DNA of 64,000 nucleotides from contig NC_080172.1 in assembly GCF_950295315.1 (NCBI RefSeq), positions 113,043,512 to 113,107,511 on the forward strand. The letters are read 5' to 3'. Shown here piece after piece: positions 54,200-64,000 of this stretch (the first letter of the stretch is position 1; every line of letters begins with the position of its first letter). The position numbers and the translations under genes were made by a program. The notes beneath the pieces are model-generated. The model searched no databases, was not told the DNA's origin, and worked only from the letters and a program-made list of their open reading frames with translations. The stretch comes from Erinaceus europaeus. Taxonomy: Eukaryota; Chordata; Mammalia; Eulipotyphla; Erinaceidae.

Positions 54200-54749
54200 A
54201 TTTCCCTTCTCTTAACATTTCTCTGTCAGGGCTCCCCGAACACTGAACGTTCCACTGCATAGTGGTCATTCCTCATCATAGTAAAGCAGTAGCATCAGTA
54301 GCATAAACTTACCTGTCATCTTCAAGGTGAGACTTTTGAGAAAAGAGGGTTTTCTTCACTGGATCTGGTACTCTGGCCTGCTGAGAATCCACTTGCATCT
54401 TTCTGAACTGTGTTAACTCTCTTCAAAGTCTTTCATTACAAATCCGCATCTGGCAGGAAAAGTGAACCAACTCCCCTCCCCCCACTCCCACTTCCACCAC
54501 CCTCCAAAGAGTTCAGGAAAGGGGGAGTGACAAACAGGACCCCAAAATATTGGTAAAGGGGAACATGTACATCAGCATCTTCTTAATTGTCTAACATCAC
54601 ACAGCTTAGCTTCTGCCCAATGACCTCCCCCTTCCTACGCTGACACACAGTCTTAGGATGATTTAAATCATAGGTCATAAGTGGCAGGTACCAAAAGGAA
54701 GTGTGTAATTGTGGTCAGTCCACAGTTAGGCATGATTCAAAGGGTCTCA
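54197..54749. other. Unique interval
   Basis: A C-rich stretch near 54475 and the second copy of the 79-base duplication. No exon is supported. Confidence 0.5.
54593..54671 (+). repeat. 79-base local direct duplication, copy 2
   Basis: Begins aacatcacacagcttagctt and ends aggatgatttaaatcat. Flanking bases on both sides differ from copy 1, so the shared block is sharply bounded. Confidence 0.9.
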
Positions 54750-54845
54750 GTATTTTTTTTTCTTTTTACCAGAACACTGCTCAGCTCTGTCTTATTTATG
54801 GTGGTGCAGGGGGATTGTACCTGGGACTTTGGAGCCTCAGGTGAC
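54750..54845 (-). repeat. SINE type D fragment, minus
   Basis: accagaacactgctcagctc, gattgtacctgggactttgg, and agcctcaggtgacg at a truncated promoter end. Confidence 0.8.
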
Positions 54846-54994
54846 GTTCTCCATATTCTAAAGACCCTATTATTCCCTGCATTAAACAAACTGAATTCTC
54901 TTTTGAGAACCACAGTGGTTTTTTTTTTTTTTTAATTTTGTGATCACTGTAATTAGACACATCTTGGCAAATTGGACTATAATTTTAAAGTGCA

Positions 54995-55470
54995 ATTTTG
55001 TCACTTTTATTGAGATATAATTTACGTACAATAATAAATCTAGCAGTTCTCAGCATAGTGTGAGTTTTGACAAAGTTACAATCTTGGCATCATCACCACA
55101 ATACTGTCATAAAAGATTCCCGTACCTCAAGGAGTTTGCTCATGCTCCTTTACAGTCTTCCACTTTCTCACCATGCCTACTACTGAAAAGCCTTGTCTTC
55201 CTTTTTATTACTATGGTTTTGTCTGTCCTAGAATTTAAATTTATTTTTAATTAAAAATATTTAGGCTTCAGACCTTCATACTTGGGTTCACACACATGTC
55301 CTTATAGATGATAAAGTGTGTGTTCTACTGGAGAGGTATCTCCCAAGCCTTTTAGAGTTTTATATAACTGAAATCACTCTGTATATAAGATTTTATGTCT
55401 AATTGTTTTCCCTCAGTGTAAAACTTCTGAGTTATGCATGTTGCTACATGTGTTTTGTAAACATCTAATT
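54995..55470 (-). repeat. Ancient L1 3' region, minus, left parts
   Basis: attgagatataatttacgta, ttggcatcatcaccacaata, and later gttttatataactgaaatca follow the order of an old mammalian L1. A SINE-like insertion occupies about 55225-55340. From memory, not alignment. Confidence 0.55.
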
Positions 55471-55494
55471 TATTTTTAAAATAGACAAAAAAGA

Positions 55495-55815
55495 AGCAGA
55501 GAGAGAGAGAGGGAGATGAAAAGAGGAGGAGGAGGAGGAGGGAGAAGAAGAATGAGAAGAAGGAAGAGGAGGAGAATGAGAAGAAGAAAGAGGATAAGGA
55601 AGACAAGAAAGAGGAGGAGGGAGAAAAGAAGAATGAGAAGAAGGAGGAGAAGGAAGAAGGAGAATGAAGACAAGGAGGAGGAGGAGGAGAAGGAGAAGGA
55701 AAAGGAGGAGGAGGAGGAGAAGGAGAAGAAAGGGAGCACAGCACTAAAATCCCCTTTAATGTGATGGGTACCAGACTTAAACCTGCAAACCTGAGTTGCA
55801 CAGATAGCAAAGAAA
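55495..55815 (-). repeat. GA-rich tract within a type D-like SINE, minus
   Basis: A purine-only stretch 55495-55737 (GAGGAG/AAGAAG mixtures) is followed by gtaccagacttaaacctgca, a minus-strand B-box-like block. The tract probably grew from the GA-rich part of the SINE, as at 4921-5040. Confidence 0.7.
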
Positions 55816-55839
55816 CTATCCAAAAAAGCTATTTTTTCT

Positions 55840-55960
55840 GCCTAGCATCTTCCTTTTTTATGCTAAGTAATATTCTGATATATGGCTATGTCACAATTCA
55901 CAGTTGTGGGGCATGTGTGTGTTTTCCAAGTTTAGTCAATTATGAATACCATTACTGCTA
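55840..55960 (-). repeat. Ancient L1 fragment, minus, right part
   Basis: tgctaagtaatattctgata and agtcaattatgaatacca continue the ancient L1 (site of the common aataatattccattgt motif). Confidence 0.5.
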
Positions 55961-55964
55961 ATAA

Positions 55965-56130
55965 TTCCCTCAAAAGCTTTCCTCATTCCTGTGATAAGTG
56001 CATCAGTTTGGATGTTTACCTCATTCTTATTTTCTTCTGGCTTGCTGGTATTTTTTTCTGAGCGCCTGTCGTGGTTCATTTCTGCTATGTTTCTTTTTAG
56101 TTTGACCATTGCATTTGGTGAATTTAAAAA
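55965..56130 (-). repeat. L1 ORF1 N-terminal fragment, minus
   Basis: The reverse complement gaggtaaacatccaaactga / tgcacttatcacaggaatga / ggaaagcttttgagggaatt aligns with plus-strand ORF1 at 48088-48150. It is more diverged than the L1 at 37822 and so belongs to another lineage. Confidence 0.75.
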
Positions 56131-57366
56131 TTTATATCCTGGGGGCTGCTGTCCTGGTATTGTGTGAGGTACCCTCTGGTATCTGGTTCCTGGACCCCTG
56201 AAGTCAGTATCCTTTGGTGTGTCTCAGGAGTGGGTGGCCCCATTGCATTTGGAAGATGAGAGGTAAGGTCTCTTGTGTTCACATTGAAGAGAGAAGTAGA
56301 GGAAAGTAACAACAAGATGGTACCTTCATATGCTGAGCATGGTTTCTTGAGTCTTGAAAGGAGGTCCCACCTTCACCTATGTCACCTATTTTCAATCTAC
56401 TGATCATATTCGCCTGGACTGACTTGTGTCTAAGTGAGTTACTTACTGATAACTATATGTATTTTTAACTATATATAGATTTTGTTTTCATTTAATCACT
56501 CATTTATGATTGAGAAGATAGAGACCAGAAAGAGAAGTTAAGAAGGAAATGAGATAGAACAAGAGTGAAAACAGTTACTCAGAAAGGAAAATATTTTGGT
56601 CACACAGCAGAATGTGACAGGTTGAGGTTGGACCCCAATTTCTCTCTCCTGCTGTCCAGTAGCTAAATCTAGATTTTGCCAAGTGGTCTGATGAGTTCTG
56701 ATGAGACACCAGTGCACTATCCTTGGTATTCTCCTGCCCCAGCTAAAGTGCTCATCCATTTCTGAGCCAAATACAGCTTTTGAGTTTGGAGAATTTCTTC
56801 CTCACTCCTTTCCCACCATCTGACCACACGTGTTTGTACTCTAATGTGGTTTAGTGAGTTCCTAGAAAGATCCTTGTATTTTGAATTGTCATGTAGTTTT
56901 TGTTGTTGTTGCTGTTTTTAGTTTCTTAGGAGTGTGATCTGAAATGGCTACTACTCCATAGCTATGCCTTCTCGGAAGTCCCTGAGCACAACTTCTTAAG
57001 TTTTGGAGGGTCCCTCCCTCATACCTTTTCAGTCCTATGATTACACTTGCTGAGATTCACGCATGGCTACTGAAATTACTCAAGTTATTTAAGAGGTCAT
57101 AGTTGTAAAATTTAAGGATTATTTTTGCTTTAACTCAATCTCTTAGGTGATTCAGGTAGTTTTCAGGTCTTTTCTTTGCTGCCGAGAAGTTGACTTGGAG
57201 CTATTTTTTTGAGCTGGCCCTGGGAGATTCAACAATAGGTAGATTTTTTTCACTTAATCACTCACTAGTGATTAAGAGAGGAAGCAGAGATAAAAAAGGA
57301 AGATAAGAACAACAAGAAAGGAGGGCATAAACAGTGACTTACTCACCCACTAGTGATTAAGAGAGA

Positions 57367-57410
57367 TAATAAAGATAAGATAAGATAAGATAAGATAAGA
57401 TAAGATAAGG
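57367..57410. repeat. (GATAA)n microsatellite
   Basis: Seven to eight consecutive AGATA/GATAA units inside unit 2 of the putative L1 5' UTR. Confidence 0.95.
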
Positions 57411-57587
57411 GAAAATAGAGACTGAGAAAGGGTTACATAACATAACCAACTGGGGATGGACCCTAATTTTTCTCTCCCATTGTCCACTGGCTATATCTAG
57501 ATTCTGCCTAGCATCAGATTGGCAGCTAGTGGTCTCAGAGAGTAGAGTCTGAAGAGACATCAGAATACTATTCTTGGTCTTTCCAAC

Positions 57588-57851
57588 TATTTTTTTTAAA
57601 TTTATTTATTTTCCATTTTGTTGCCTTGTTTAACATTGTTGTGGTTATTGATGTCTTGTTGGACAGGACAGAGAGAAATCAAGAGAGGAGGGGAAAACAG
57701 AGGGGGAGAGAAAGACATACACCTGCAGACGTGTTTCACTACCTGTGACGACCCCCTGCAGGTGGGGAGCCAGGGCGGGAAACAGGATCCTTATGCGGGG
57801 CCTTGGCTTTGCGCCATGTGCGCCCAACCCGCAGCGCCACTGCCCGACTCC
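57588..57851 (-). repeat. SINE type B, minus
   Basis: ttccattttgttgccttgtt, ggacaggacagagagaaatc, acctgcagacgtgtttcact, and gcgccactgcccgactccc. Confidence 0.92.
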
Positions 57852-58265
57852 CATTTCCCACCACTTTTAACACACTCAGCTGCTCAACCCCTGGTTCAGA
57901 GCCAACCATTGCCAAGCATGGCCTCTTGAGATCTAAGGAATTCCTCCTTATCCCTTTTCTGTTCACTGTCAAATCTGCCTGTATTCACCTGTGCTTTAGT
58001 GAGTTTCTGAAGAAATCCTGATTCTATTTTGTTGAATATTCAGGTCTGTTTTTGTTGTTTTTCCTAGATTCACAGGAGAATGGTCCTACTTTCTTGCCTT
58101 TCTGCCACCTTCTTATGAATAAAGTTACTACTGATGTCTACATACAAGGCTTTATGTGGAATTTGCTTTCACTTTAAAGAATACCCAGTGATAGGAACAT
58201 CAGATGGTAGAATTGTCTAACTTTATAGGAAGCTACCAAAATGTTTTTCAAATTTGCTCGAGAGT

Positions 58266-59145
58266 TTTACTTTATTTATTTTCTATAAAAAGGAAACATT
58301 GTCAAAACCATACAATAAAAGGGGTACAAATCCACAAAATTCCCATCACCAGAACTCCATATTCCATCCTCTTCCCTGATAGCTTTTCTATTCTTTAACC
58401 CTCTAGGAGTAAGGACCCAAGGTCACTGTGGGATGCAGAAGGTGGAAGGTCTGGCTTCTATAATTGCTTTCCCACTGAACATGGGTGTTGACTGGTCAAT
58501 CCATACTTCCAGCCTGCCTCTCTCTTTCCCTAGTAGGGTGGGGGCTCTGAGGACGCAGAGCTGCAGGTCACATTGGTGGGGTTGTCTGTCCAGGGAAGTC
58601 TGGTTGGCATCATGCTAGCATTTGGAACCTAGTGGCTGAAGAGAGTTAACATACAAAGCCAAATAAAATGTTGAACAATCATGAACCTTAAGGCTGGAAT
58701 AGTGCAGATGAAGAGTTGGGGGTACTCCATTTTGTAGATAGGTAGCAGGCATATTTTAGTTCTATTCCAAAGGGACTGTGGCTATACTAGCTTTTTTTCT
58801 TCCCTGAGCCTGAAATCTGATATGCAGATGGATCCAAGTTGTTGTCTGGGGAGATGATGTCATAGCTGGAAAAGGAACAGAAAGCTGCATCAGGGAAGAG
58901 AGTAGCTCCCTAATATGGGAAATGGGTATAAATATTGTTGACTGTAAACCACAATGATTTCATTTGGCCTGGGGCCTATATTCAGCTTAGGAGCCTATGT
59001 GAACTCTGCATCGCTGTAGATCTGAGCTCACATTCTGTGGTCAACAGTAGGAACACTCCAAGCTGCCTCAATATCAACCTATCTTCTTCAGGTGTATCAT
59101 ACAGTATGTTGTCCAACCTCCCTTCAGATAATGGAACATTTCACT
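58266..59145 (-). repeat. L1 3' UTR, minus
   Basis: ttttctataaaaaggaaaca, aattcccatcaccagaactc, gcagaaggtggaaggtctgg, catttggaacctagtggctg, and aggagcctatgtgaactctg. Collinear with 42285-43200. Confidence 0.88.
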
Positions 59146-59259
59146 CTAGGGTTTTATGTTCTCACTCAGAAATTTATGAATATTTAACTTTACATACCCT
59201 CTTAAATACATTTTAATTATGGCCACCTAAAGAGACACAAAGTCACATCTCCAGGTAAG

Positions 59260-59640
59260 TTTAATTTGCATTTTTGAATGATTCTTGATTTGAATCTTTT
59301 TATATTTTATCTGTCATTTTATATAGAGCTTAGTGAAGTACCAGTTGAATTATTTTGATCATTTTTAAATTTTTATTTAATGTAATTGAACTTTAAGAGA
59401 TCTTTATAAGTTGAGGATAATTAAAATATTCATGGATATATATATATGTATATTACTTTCTCCAGGTCCCAGCCACATTCTTACCAGTATCTTCTTATTT
59501 TAATATATAAAAGATTAATTATGATAATCTACACATAAAATTATTACTATTTTAACCATATTTAAGTGTACAGTTCAGTTCTGTTAAGTACATTCACATT
59601 GTTCTTCAACCAGTTTCAAGAATCTTATTGATCTTCCAGT
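59260..59640 (-). repeat. Ancient L1 fragment, minus
   Basis: gaactttaagagatctttat and later taagtgtacagttcagttct, cattgttcttcaaccagttt follow the order of an old mammalian L1 3' half. From memory. Confidence 0.5.
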
Positions 59641-59767
59641 ATGTTTTGAAGTTTGAAAGCTTTTAATCGTGATGAAATATAACTTGTCATTTACTTTATA
59701 CTTGAAGTATTCATTACCAATTTAAATAGACCACACTGATCTCAAGGTCATTAAAATTTTCCTGTAA

Positions 59768-59900
59768 AGGGCTGGTAAAATAGCTCACCTGAAAGTTTCC
59801 TGATCTTTAGCATAACTGACCTGGGTTAAGATTTGGTCCACACCATGGTAGGGAAAACATCCATGCACTAGTATCTTTTCTTTCTAAAAAAAAAAAAAAA
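59768..59900 (+). repeat. Old tRNA-derived SINE, plus
   Basis: gggctggtaaaatagctcac, gacctgggttaagatttggt (degenerate B box), then ctttctaaaaaaaaaaaaaa. Confidence 0.6.
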
Positions 59901-59924
59901 TCTGAAACAGTGAAGCTCCAGTGA

Positions 59925-60110
59925 TGTGTTTTATAGTTTTAATATATAGTTTTTATATATGTTTTATAGTTTTAATATATATAATATATATAAACATATA
60001 TATAATATATGTTTTTTATAGTTTTTATATATGTTTTATAGTTTTAATATATATTCATAAATATATTACAAAACAGTATTAAAATTGTAGTATATAGTAT
60101 AGTTCATGAA
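59925..60110. repeat. AT-rich tandem repeat (TTTTATAGTTTTAATATATA-like)
   Basis: The motif gttttatagttttaatatat occurs three times with spacing variants among TATATA palindromes. Confidence 0.9.
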
Positions 60111-60129
60111 AATTTAATTCTTACTCTTT

Positions 60130-60325
60130 TAAATCTTATTATTTATTTATTATTGGACAGAGACAGAGAGAAATTGAAGGGGATGGGAAAGGTAGAGAGA
60201 GAGAGAGATAGAGAGATACCTACAGTACTACTTCACCACTTGTGCAGGAAGGGACCAGGGGCTTGAACCTGGTTCCTCATGCATTGCAACATGTGTGCTC
60301 AACCAGGTGCACCACTGCCTGGCCC
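60130..60325 (-). repeat. SINE type C, minus (first of a pair)
   Basis: attatttatttattattgga, gagacagagagaaattgaag, gcttgaacctggttcctcat, and gcaccactgcctggccc. Confidence 0.92.
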
Positions 60326-60349
60326 TTAATTTTTTTTTTTAAAAAAACT

Positions 60350-60540
60350 ACTATATTTATTTATTATTGGGTAGAGACAGCCAGAAATCAAGGGGGAGAG
60401 GGTGATAGAGAGGTAGAGAGACAGAGACAGACACTTGCAGCTCTGCTTCACCACTGCAAAGCTTTCCCCCTGCAAGTAGGGAACGGAAACTGGAACACGG
60501 GACCTTGTTCACTGTAACATGTGTACCACCATCTGGCCCC
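60350..60540 (-). repeat. SINE type C, minus (second of a pair)
   Basis: ttatttattattgggtagag, cagccagaaatcaaggggga, ggaccttgttcactgtaaca, and gtaccaccatctggcccc. Directly behind the first, same orientation. Confidence 0.92.
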
Positions 60541-61135
60541 ATTTCTCTAAATCAGTGACTACAAGATTTTGTTTGTCTTGAAAAACCTTAAAAAATTTCT
60601 TACATTGGTTGATTTTTTTTTTTTTTTTTACTTTTTTGGATACTTTATCAAGTTTATAATACCTGTCTTTGAATTGACATGTTTTTATTCTATTTAATGT
60701 TTATATTGATGATTAATTTAAATGCATTATCTCATTTTTCCTACTTGTTCATCATTTTGTTTTTCTCAAATTAATTTCTTTTGATTGAAATTTTTTAATA
60801 TTATTCCACTTAGCCTTTAACTGAGTATAATCTGTAGCTATATGTCATTATTAAAAAAAGAAAACAAATAAAAGAACATCATGCTAGATGCCAGGATTTT
60901 GACTCTGGTACAACACAAGCCTTTTAAGCATGAAGTTTGATACCTGATACTTCATATACCAGTCATTCTTGGTTGTGATGATTCTGTTATAAATCAAATA
61001 AATCTTTAAAACAACAAATCAAATAAATTTAATGTTATTTAAGCAAATACATGCATGCACACACATATATATGCAAACACATTTTGAAATTGTTCTTTCA
61101 AATAATAATATAACATAAGAATTCCAGTGGCATGG
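60541..61135. other. AT-rich interval, no gene
   Basis: A run of 16-17 T near 60612. ccaggattttgactctggta near 60892 may be an old SINE remnant. Nothing else was recognised. Confidence 0.45.
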
Positions 61136-62295
61136 CTATCAAGTCACACTTGTCTCAGCAATCAAGTGGGAAGAGCAATGAAAAATCTCCTGAAAACTCA
61201 GTAAAATACAGCCAGCATTTCTTTAGTAACTCATTAGGTCACAGGTAAGTACAGATGCATATTGTTAATGGATGGAAAATGGGGAAGGAGAGATTCTCAG
61301 GACTCAGAAAGCCATACCACCTCAGAAAGCTGGTACCAACTTGGGACTTATCCAGAAGACTACATTGTTGGTGCCAGGAAAGTAGATTTGGGCACTTAAC
61401 CTGTGAATTCAAGGGCAGTACGATATTGTACTTCCCACAAGAACCCATTAGTGTTTCAGAGAAAAACTCTGGCTGAAATTAAAGTCCTCCTATCAGCTCA
61501 GGTTCCACACAGGCTAGAAAAATAAATCCTCACCAAATTCCAGTGTCATGGGGAGGGATTATTAGCTGAAGTATATGACTTTGCAGATTGAATTAAAATG
61601 GAAGAACTTCTTTTTTTTTAAGTGATGTAAAAATTTGTCAGTTTACAACTGTGACTTATTAGCCACAAGTGGGTACAGATAAGCATGGTCATGAGTGAGT
61701 GGGAGGCTCTGAAGAGAGGAAATTCATTGGGCCTTAAACTGTGAACTCTGGGACATCAAGATATTGAACTGCTGACAGGAATCACCAGGATTTATAGCAA
61801 ACACCTAACTGAGAACTAAACCTGCCTGGGCTACACAGGCACTAGCACACAGCTAGGGAAATAAATCCTGATTTTTCTTTGAAAACTAAGGAGAAAGGAA
61901 TGCTCCAAGGTTGTTATTCCCCCATTCCTCACCCCACACACATCCAAAGCTGTAATAACAGCAAGGAGAGTCTATATTGGCATCAAAGACATTAAACTGG
62001 CCTGGTGACACAGAATGAAATTTCCTGTCCCACCAAGATCTATAAACAGGGAAATCCAATACCCTAGCCACAGTATCTCCTGATTTCAAACAACAATAGG
62101 CATAATAAAAGTGGAAACTGAGAAATATAGACAGTAATGACAGAAACTCCAAATAAGAAGATAGACACATAGCAAGAAAAAATGAGAGAAATAAGAGTCC
62201 AGAAAACTCATTATGAAATCAATTTAAGACTAAATTCCACAAACAGACATTCAAGAACTCAGAGATAATTTTACCAAAGAATTACAAATTACAGA
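61136..62295 (+). repeat. Possible L1 5' UTR with two tandem units, plus
   Basis: Two diverged copies of roughly 0.35-0.45 kb: about 61200-61530 and 61640-61870. Shared blocks include ggtaagtacagatgcatatt / gggtacagataagcatggtc, tgtgaattcaagggcagtac / tgtgaactctgggacatcaa, and gaaaaataaatcctcaccaa / gggaaataaatcctgatttt. Downstream (61870-62290) is A-rich non-coding sequence ending at a CCAA repeat. Class is inferred from the tandem structure and plus-strand A-richness. Confidence 0.4.
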
Positions 62296-62366
62296 AACCA
62301 ACCAACCAACCAACCAACCAACCAACCAACCAACCAACCAACCAACCAACCAACCAGCCAACCAAG
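62296..62366. repeat. (CCAA)n microsatellite
   Basis: About 17 ccaa/aacc units with a single ccagcc interruption near the end. It separates the 61-kb repeat from the minus-strand L1. Confidence 0.95.
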
Positions 62367-62389
62367 AAAACAAACAAAAAACAAATTTA

Positions 62390-64000
62390 TTTCTCTTGCC
62401 TGACTGCTATGGCAAAAACTTCCAATACTACGTTGAAGAGTAATGGTGATAATGGACAGCCCTGTCTAGTCCCCTATCTGAGGGAGAATGCTTTCACCTT
62501 CTGTCCATTGAGTATTATATTGGCTGTAGGTTTGCTATATATTGACTCCACTATCTTGAGGAGTTTCCCATCTATTTCCATTTTTTGTAGTGTTTTGAGC
62601 ATTAATTGATGTTGGATTTTGTCAAAGGCTTTCTCTGCATCTATTTTGATAATCATATGGTTTTTGATTTTGCTTTTATTGATGTGGTGAATGACATTGA
62701 TTAACTTACGTGTGTTGAACCAGCCTTGCATTCCTGGGATAAATCCCACTTGGTTGTGATGAACAATCTTTTTGATATACTGTTGTATCTGGTTATCCAG
62801 GATCTTGTTTAATATTTTGGCATCTATGTTCATCAGAGATATTGGTCTGTATATTTTCTTTTTTTGTTGTGTCCCTATCTGCTTTTGTTATCAGATGATG
62901 GTGGCTTCATAGAAGGTGGAAGGGAGTCTTCCTGTTTCTTCGATTTTTGTGGAAGAGCTTTAGCAGTATAGGTTTTGTAGAATTCATTTGTGAAGCTATC
63001 TGGTCCAGGAATTTTGTTGTTTGGAAGTTTCTTAATAACCGTTTTGATTTCTTTGCCTGTGATTGATGCATTTAGGTTTTGTAGTTCGTATCATTTACAA
63101 TTCTATTTATTTGAGTCTTCTCCCTTTTTTTTTTTAGTGAGTCTGACTAGGGGTTTGTCAATCTTGTTTAATTTTTCAAAGTGCCAATATTTGGCTTCAT
63201 TGATCTTTTGTATGATTCTCTTATTTTTGGTGTTGTTTATTTCTGTTCTAATTTTAGTGATTTCTGTCCTGGTTGCTTTAGGGTTCCTTTGTTCCTATTC
63301 CTCTAAGCCTTTAAGGCATGCAGTAAGGTTGTTCATTTGAGCTTTTTCTTGTTCTCCAATGTGTGATTGTATGGCTATGAGTGTCAGTCTCAGTACTGCT
63401 TTACCTGTGTCCCAAATATTTTGATAACTTGTGTCTTCATTTTCATTTGTTTCCAGGAACATTTGAATTTCTTGCTTGAGTGCTTCTCTGACCCAGTGGT
63501 GCTTAAGAGGTAGTTTAGTTTCAAAATTCTGTGAATTTTAGTAATTTTCTGTTTGTTATTGGATGTTAGCTTTACTCCACTGTGGTCTGAGAAGATACTT
63601 GGAATGATTTCATTGCTCTTGAATTTGTTGATACTGTCTTTGTGGCTTAACATGTGGTCTATCCTTGAGGATGTGCTGTGTGGATTTGAGAAGAATGTAT
63701 ATTCCAGGTTTTTGGGAAATGTCTAGGAGGTCTAGTCTGTCCATCTCTTCATTTAATTCTCTTGTTTCTTTGTTGTTTCTCTGCTTTGTTGATCTGTCTA
63801 AGTGTGTGAGTGGCATGTTGAAGTCTCCCACTATTATTGTATTACTCTTGATGTATTTTTTAGTTCTTTCAGTTGGTGTTTGATGTATTTAGAAGGTCCC
63901 TCATTGGCTGCATAGATGTTATTAATTGTTAAATCATCTTGGTTGATTGATCCTCTAGTCATTATGCAATGGCCTTGCCTATCTTTTATTACTTTATTTA
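62390..64000 (-). repeat. L1 ORF2 (reverse transcriptase and endonuclease), minus, runs off window
   Basis: Read leftwards from the window edge: endonuclease block MGDFNMPLTHLDRSTKQ near 63830, SDHSGVKLTS near 63580, reverse transcriptase blocks [11 protein letters not shown] near 62833, [20 protein letters not shown] near 62740, and [15 protein letters not shown] near 62640. Several frames are used, so it is a pseudogene, though it keeps a 119-codon open stretch. It stops 3' near 62390 inside the reverse transcriptase, before the FADD motif. Confidence 0.9.

Larger units (their letters stand above)
56131..58110 (-). repeat. Probable L1 5' UTR with two tandem units, minus
   Basis: Lies upstream (minus sense) of the ORF1 fragment. 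Two diverged units of about 0.7 kb can be aligned by eye: unit 1 about 56480-56990 and unit 2 about 57240-58110. Shared blocks: ggttggaccccaatttctct / ggatggaccctaatttttct, ctaaatctagattttgcc / ctatatctagattctgcc, and gtttagtgagttcctagaaa / ctttagtgagtttctgaaga. A type B SINE interrupts unit 2. L1 promoters built from tandem monomers are known in rodents. That reading here is inference. Confidence 0.55.

Overview
This window looks like a gene-poor stretch of a mammalian nuclear genome. The best guess for the species is a hedgehog (Erinaceus or a close relative). That guess rests on my memory of its tRNA-derived SINE families: a gggccgggcggtggcgcacc-type 5' end, a CAA-rich tail, or an accgagccccagcgataacc-type 3' end. 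It was not checked by a search. I found no protein-coding exon, structural RNA gene, CRISPR array or prokaryote-like operon that I can support. Long open frames are either inside LINE-1 (L1) copies or are low-complexity translations of microsatellites. || Layout. 1-21 kb: dense SINEs in both orientations, several 3' ends of L1, a 520-bp CTT/CCTTCT microsatellite (6.1-6.6 kb), and a locus at 1.2-2.6 kb where a SINE and an L1 3' UTR each carry a 5' inversion of the twin-priming kind. 18.6-23.6 kb: two long minus-strand pieces of an L1 lineage with an unusually long 3' UTR, one still joined to ORF2. 26.1-30.7 kb: a three-layer nest. An ancient LTR is split by a 5'-inverted L1, which is itself split by a small class II (ERVK-like) provirus with two LTRs, a tRNA-Lys-type primer-binding site, a polypurine tract and a 6-bp target duplication. 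31-46 kb: unique DNA, microsatellites, a second CTT tract at 37 kb, a rearranged L1 (37.8-40.1 kb), a perfect 30-bp inverted repeat (41 kb), and an L1 fragment interrupted by a younger L1 3' UTR. 46.9-53.3 kb: one complete but dead L1 on the plus strand with a perfect 14-bp target duplication. It is interrupted by two different solo LTRs, each with its own perfect 6-bp duplication. 53.3-64 kb: SINEs, ancient L1 remnants, two regions that look like tandem L1 5' UTR units (56.4-58.1 and 61.1-62.3 kb), and part of another minus-strand L1 running off the right edge. || The elements act together only as a record of insertions. Target-site duplications (TSDs) and interruptions let the order be read: ancient LTR and old L1 first, then lineage L1s, then SINEs and class II ERVs. 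SINE types in this annotation: A = tail of the gtgccggcaccgagcccc kind; B = CAA/AACAAC-rich tail; AB = both; C = short, with an (AATA)n tail after ctgtctctatccaat; D = 5' part containing tagcataatggttatgc. All carry RNA polymerase III A/B-box-like segments. Boundaries of repeats are by eye, usually good to about 10 bases where a TSD is quoted and to tens of bases otherwise. I did not find a new biological system. The most informative signals are the nested ERV/L1 structures and several local inversions.
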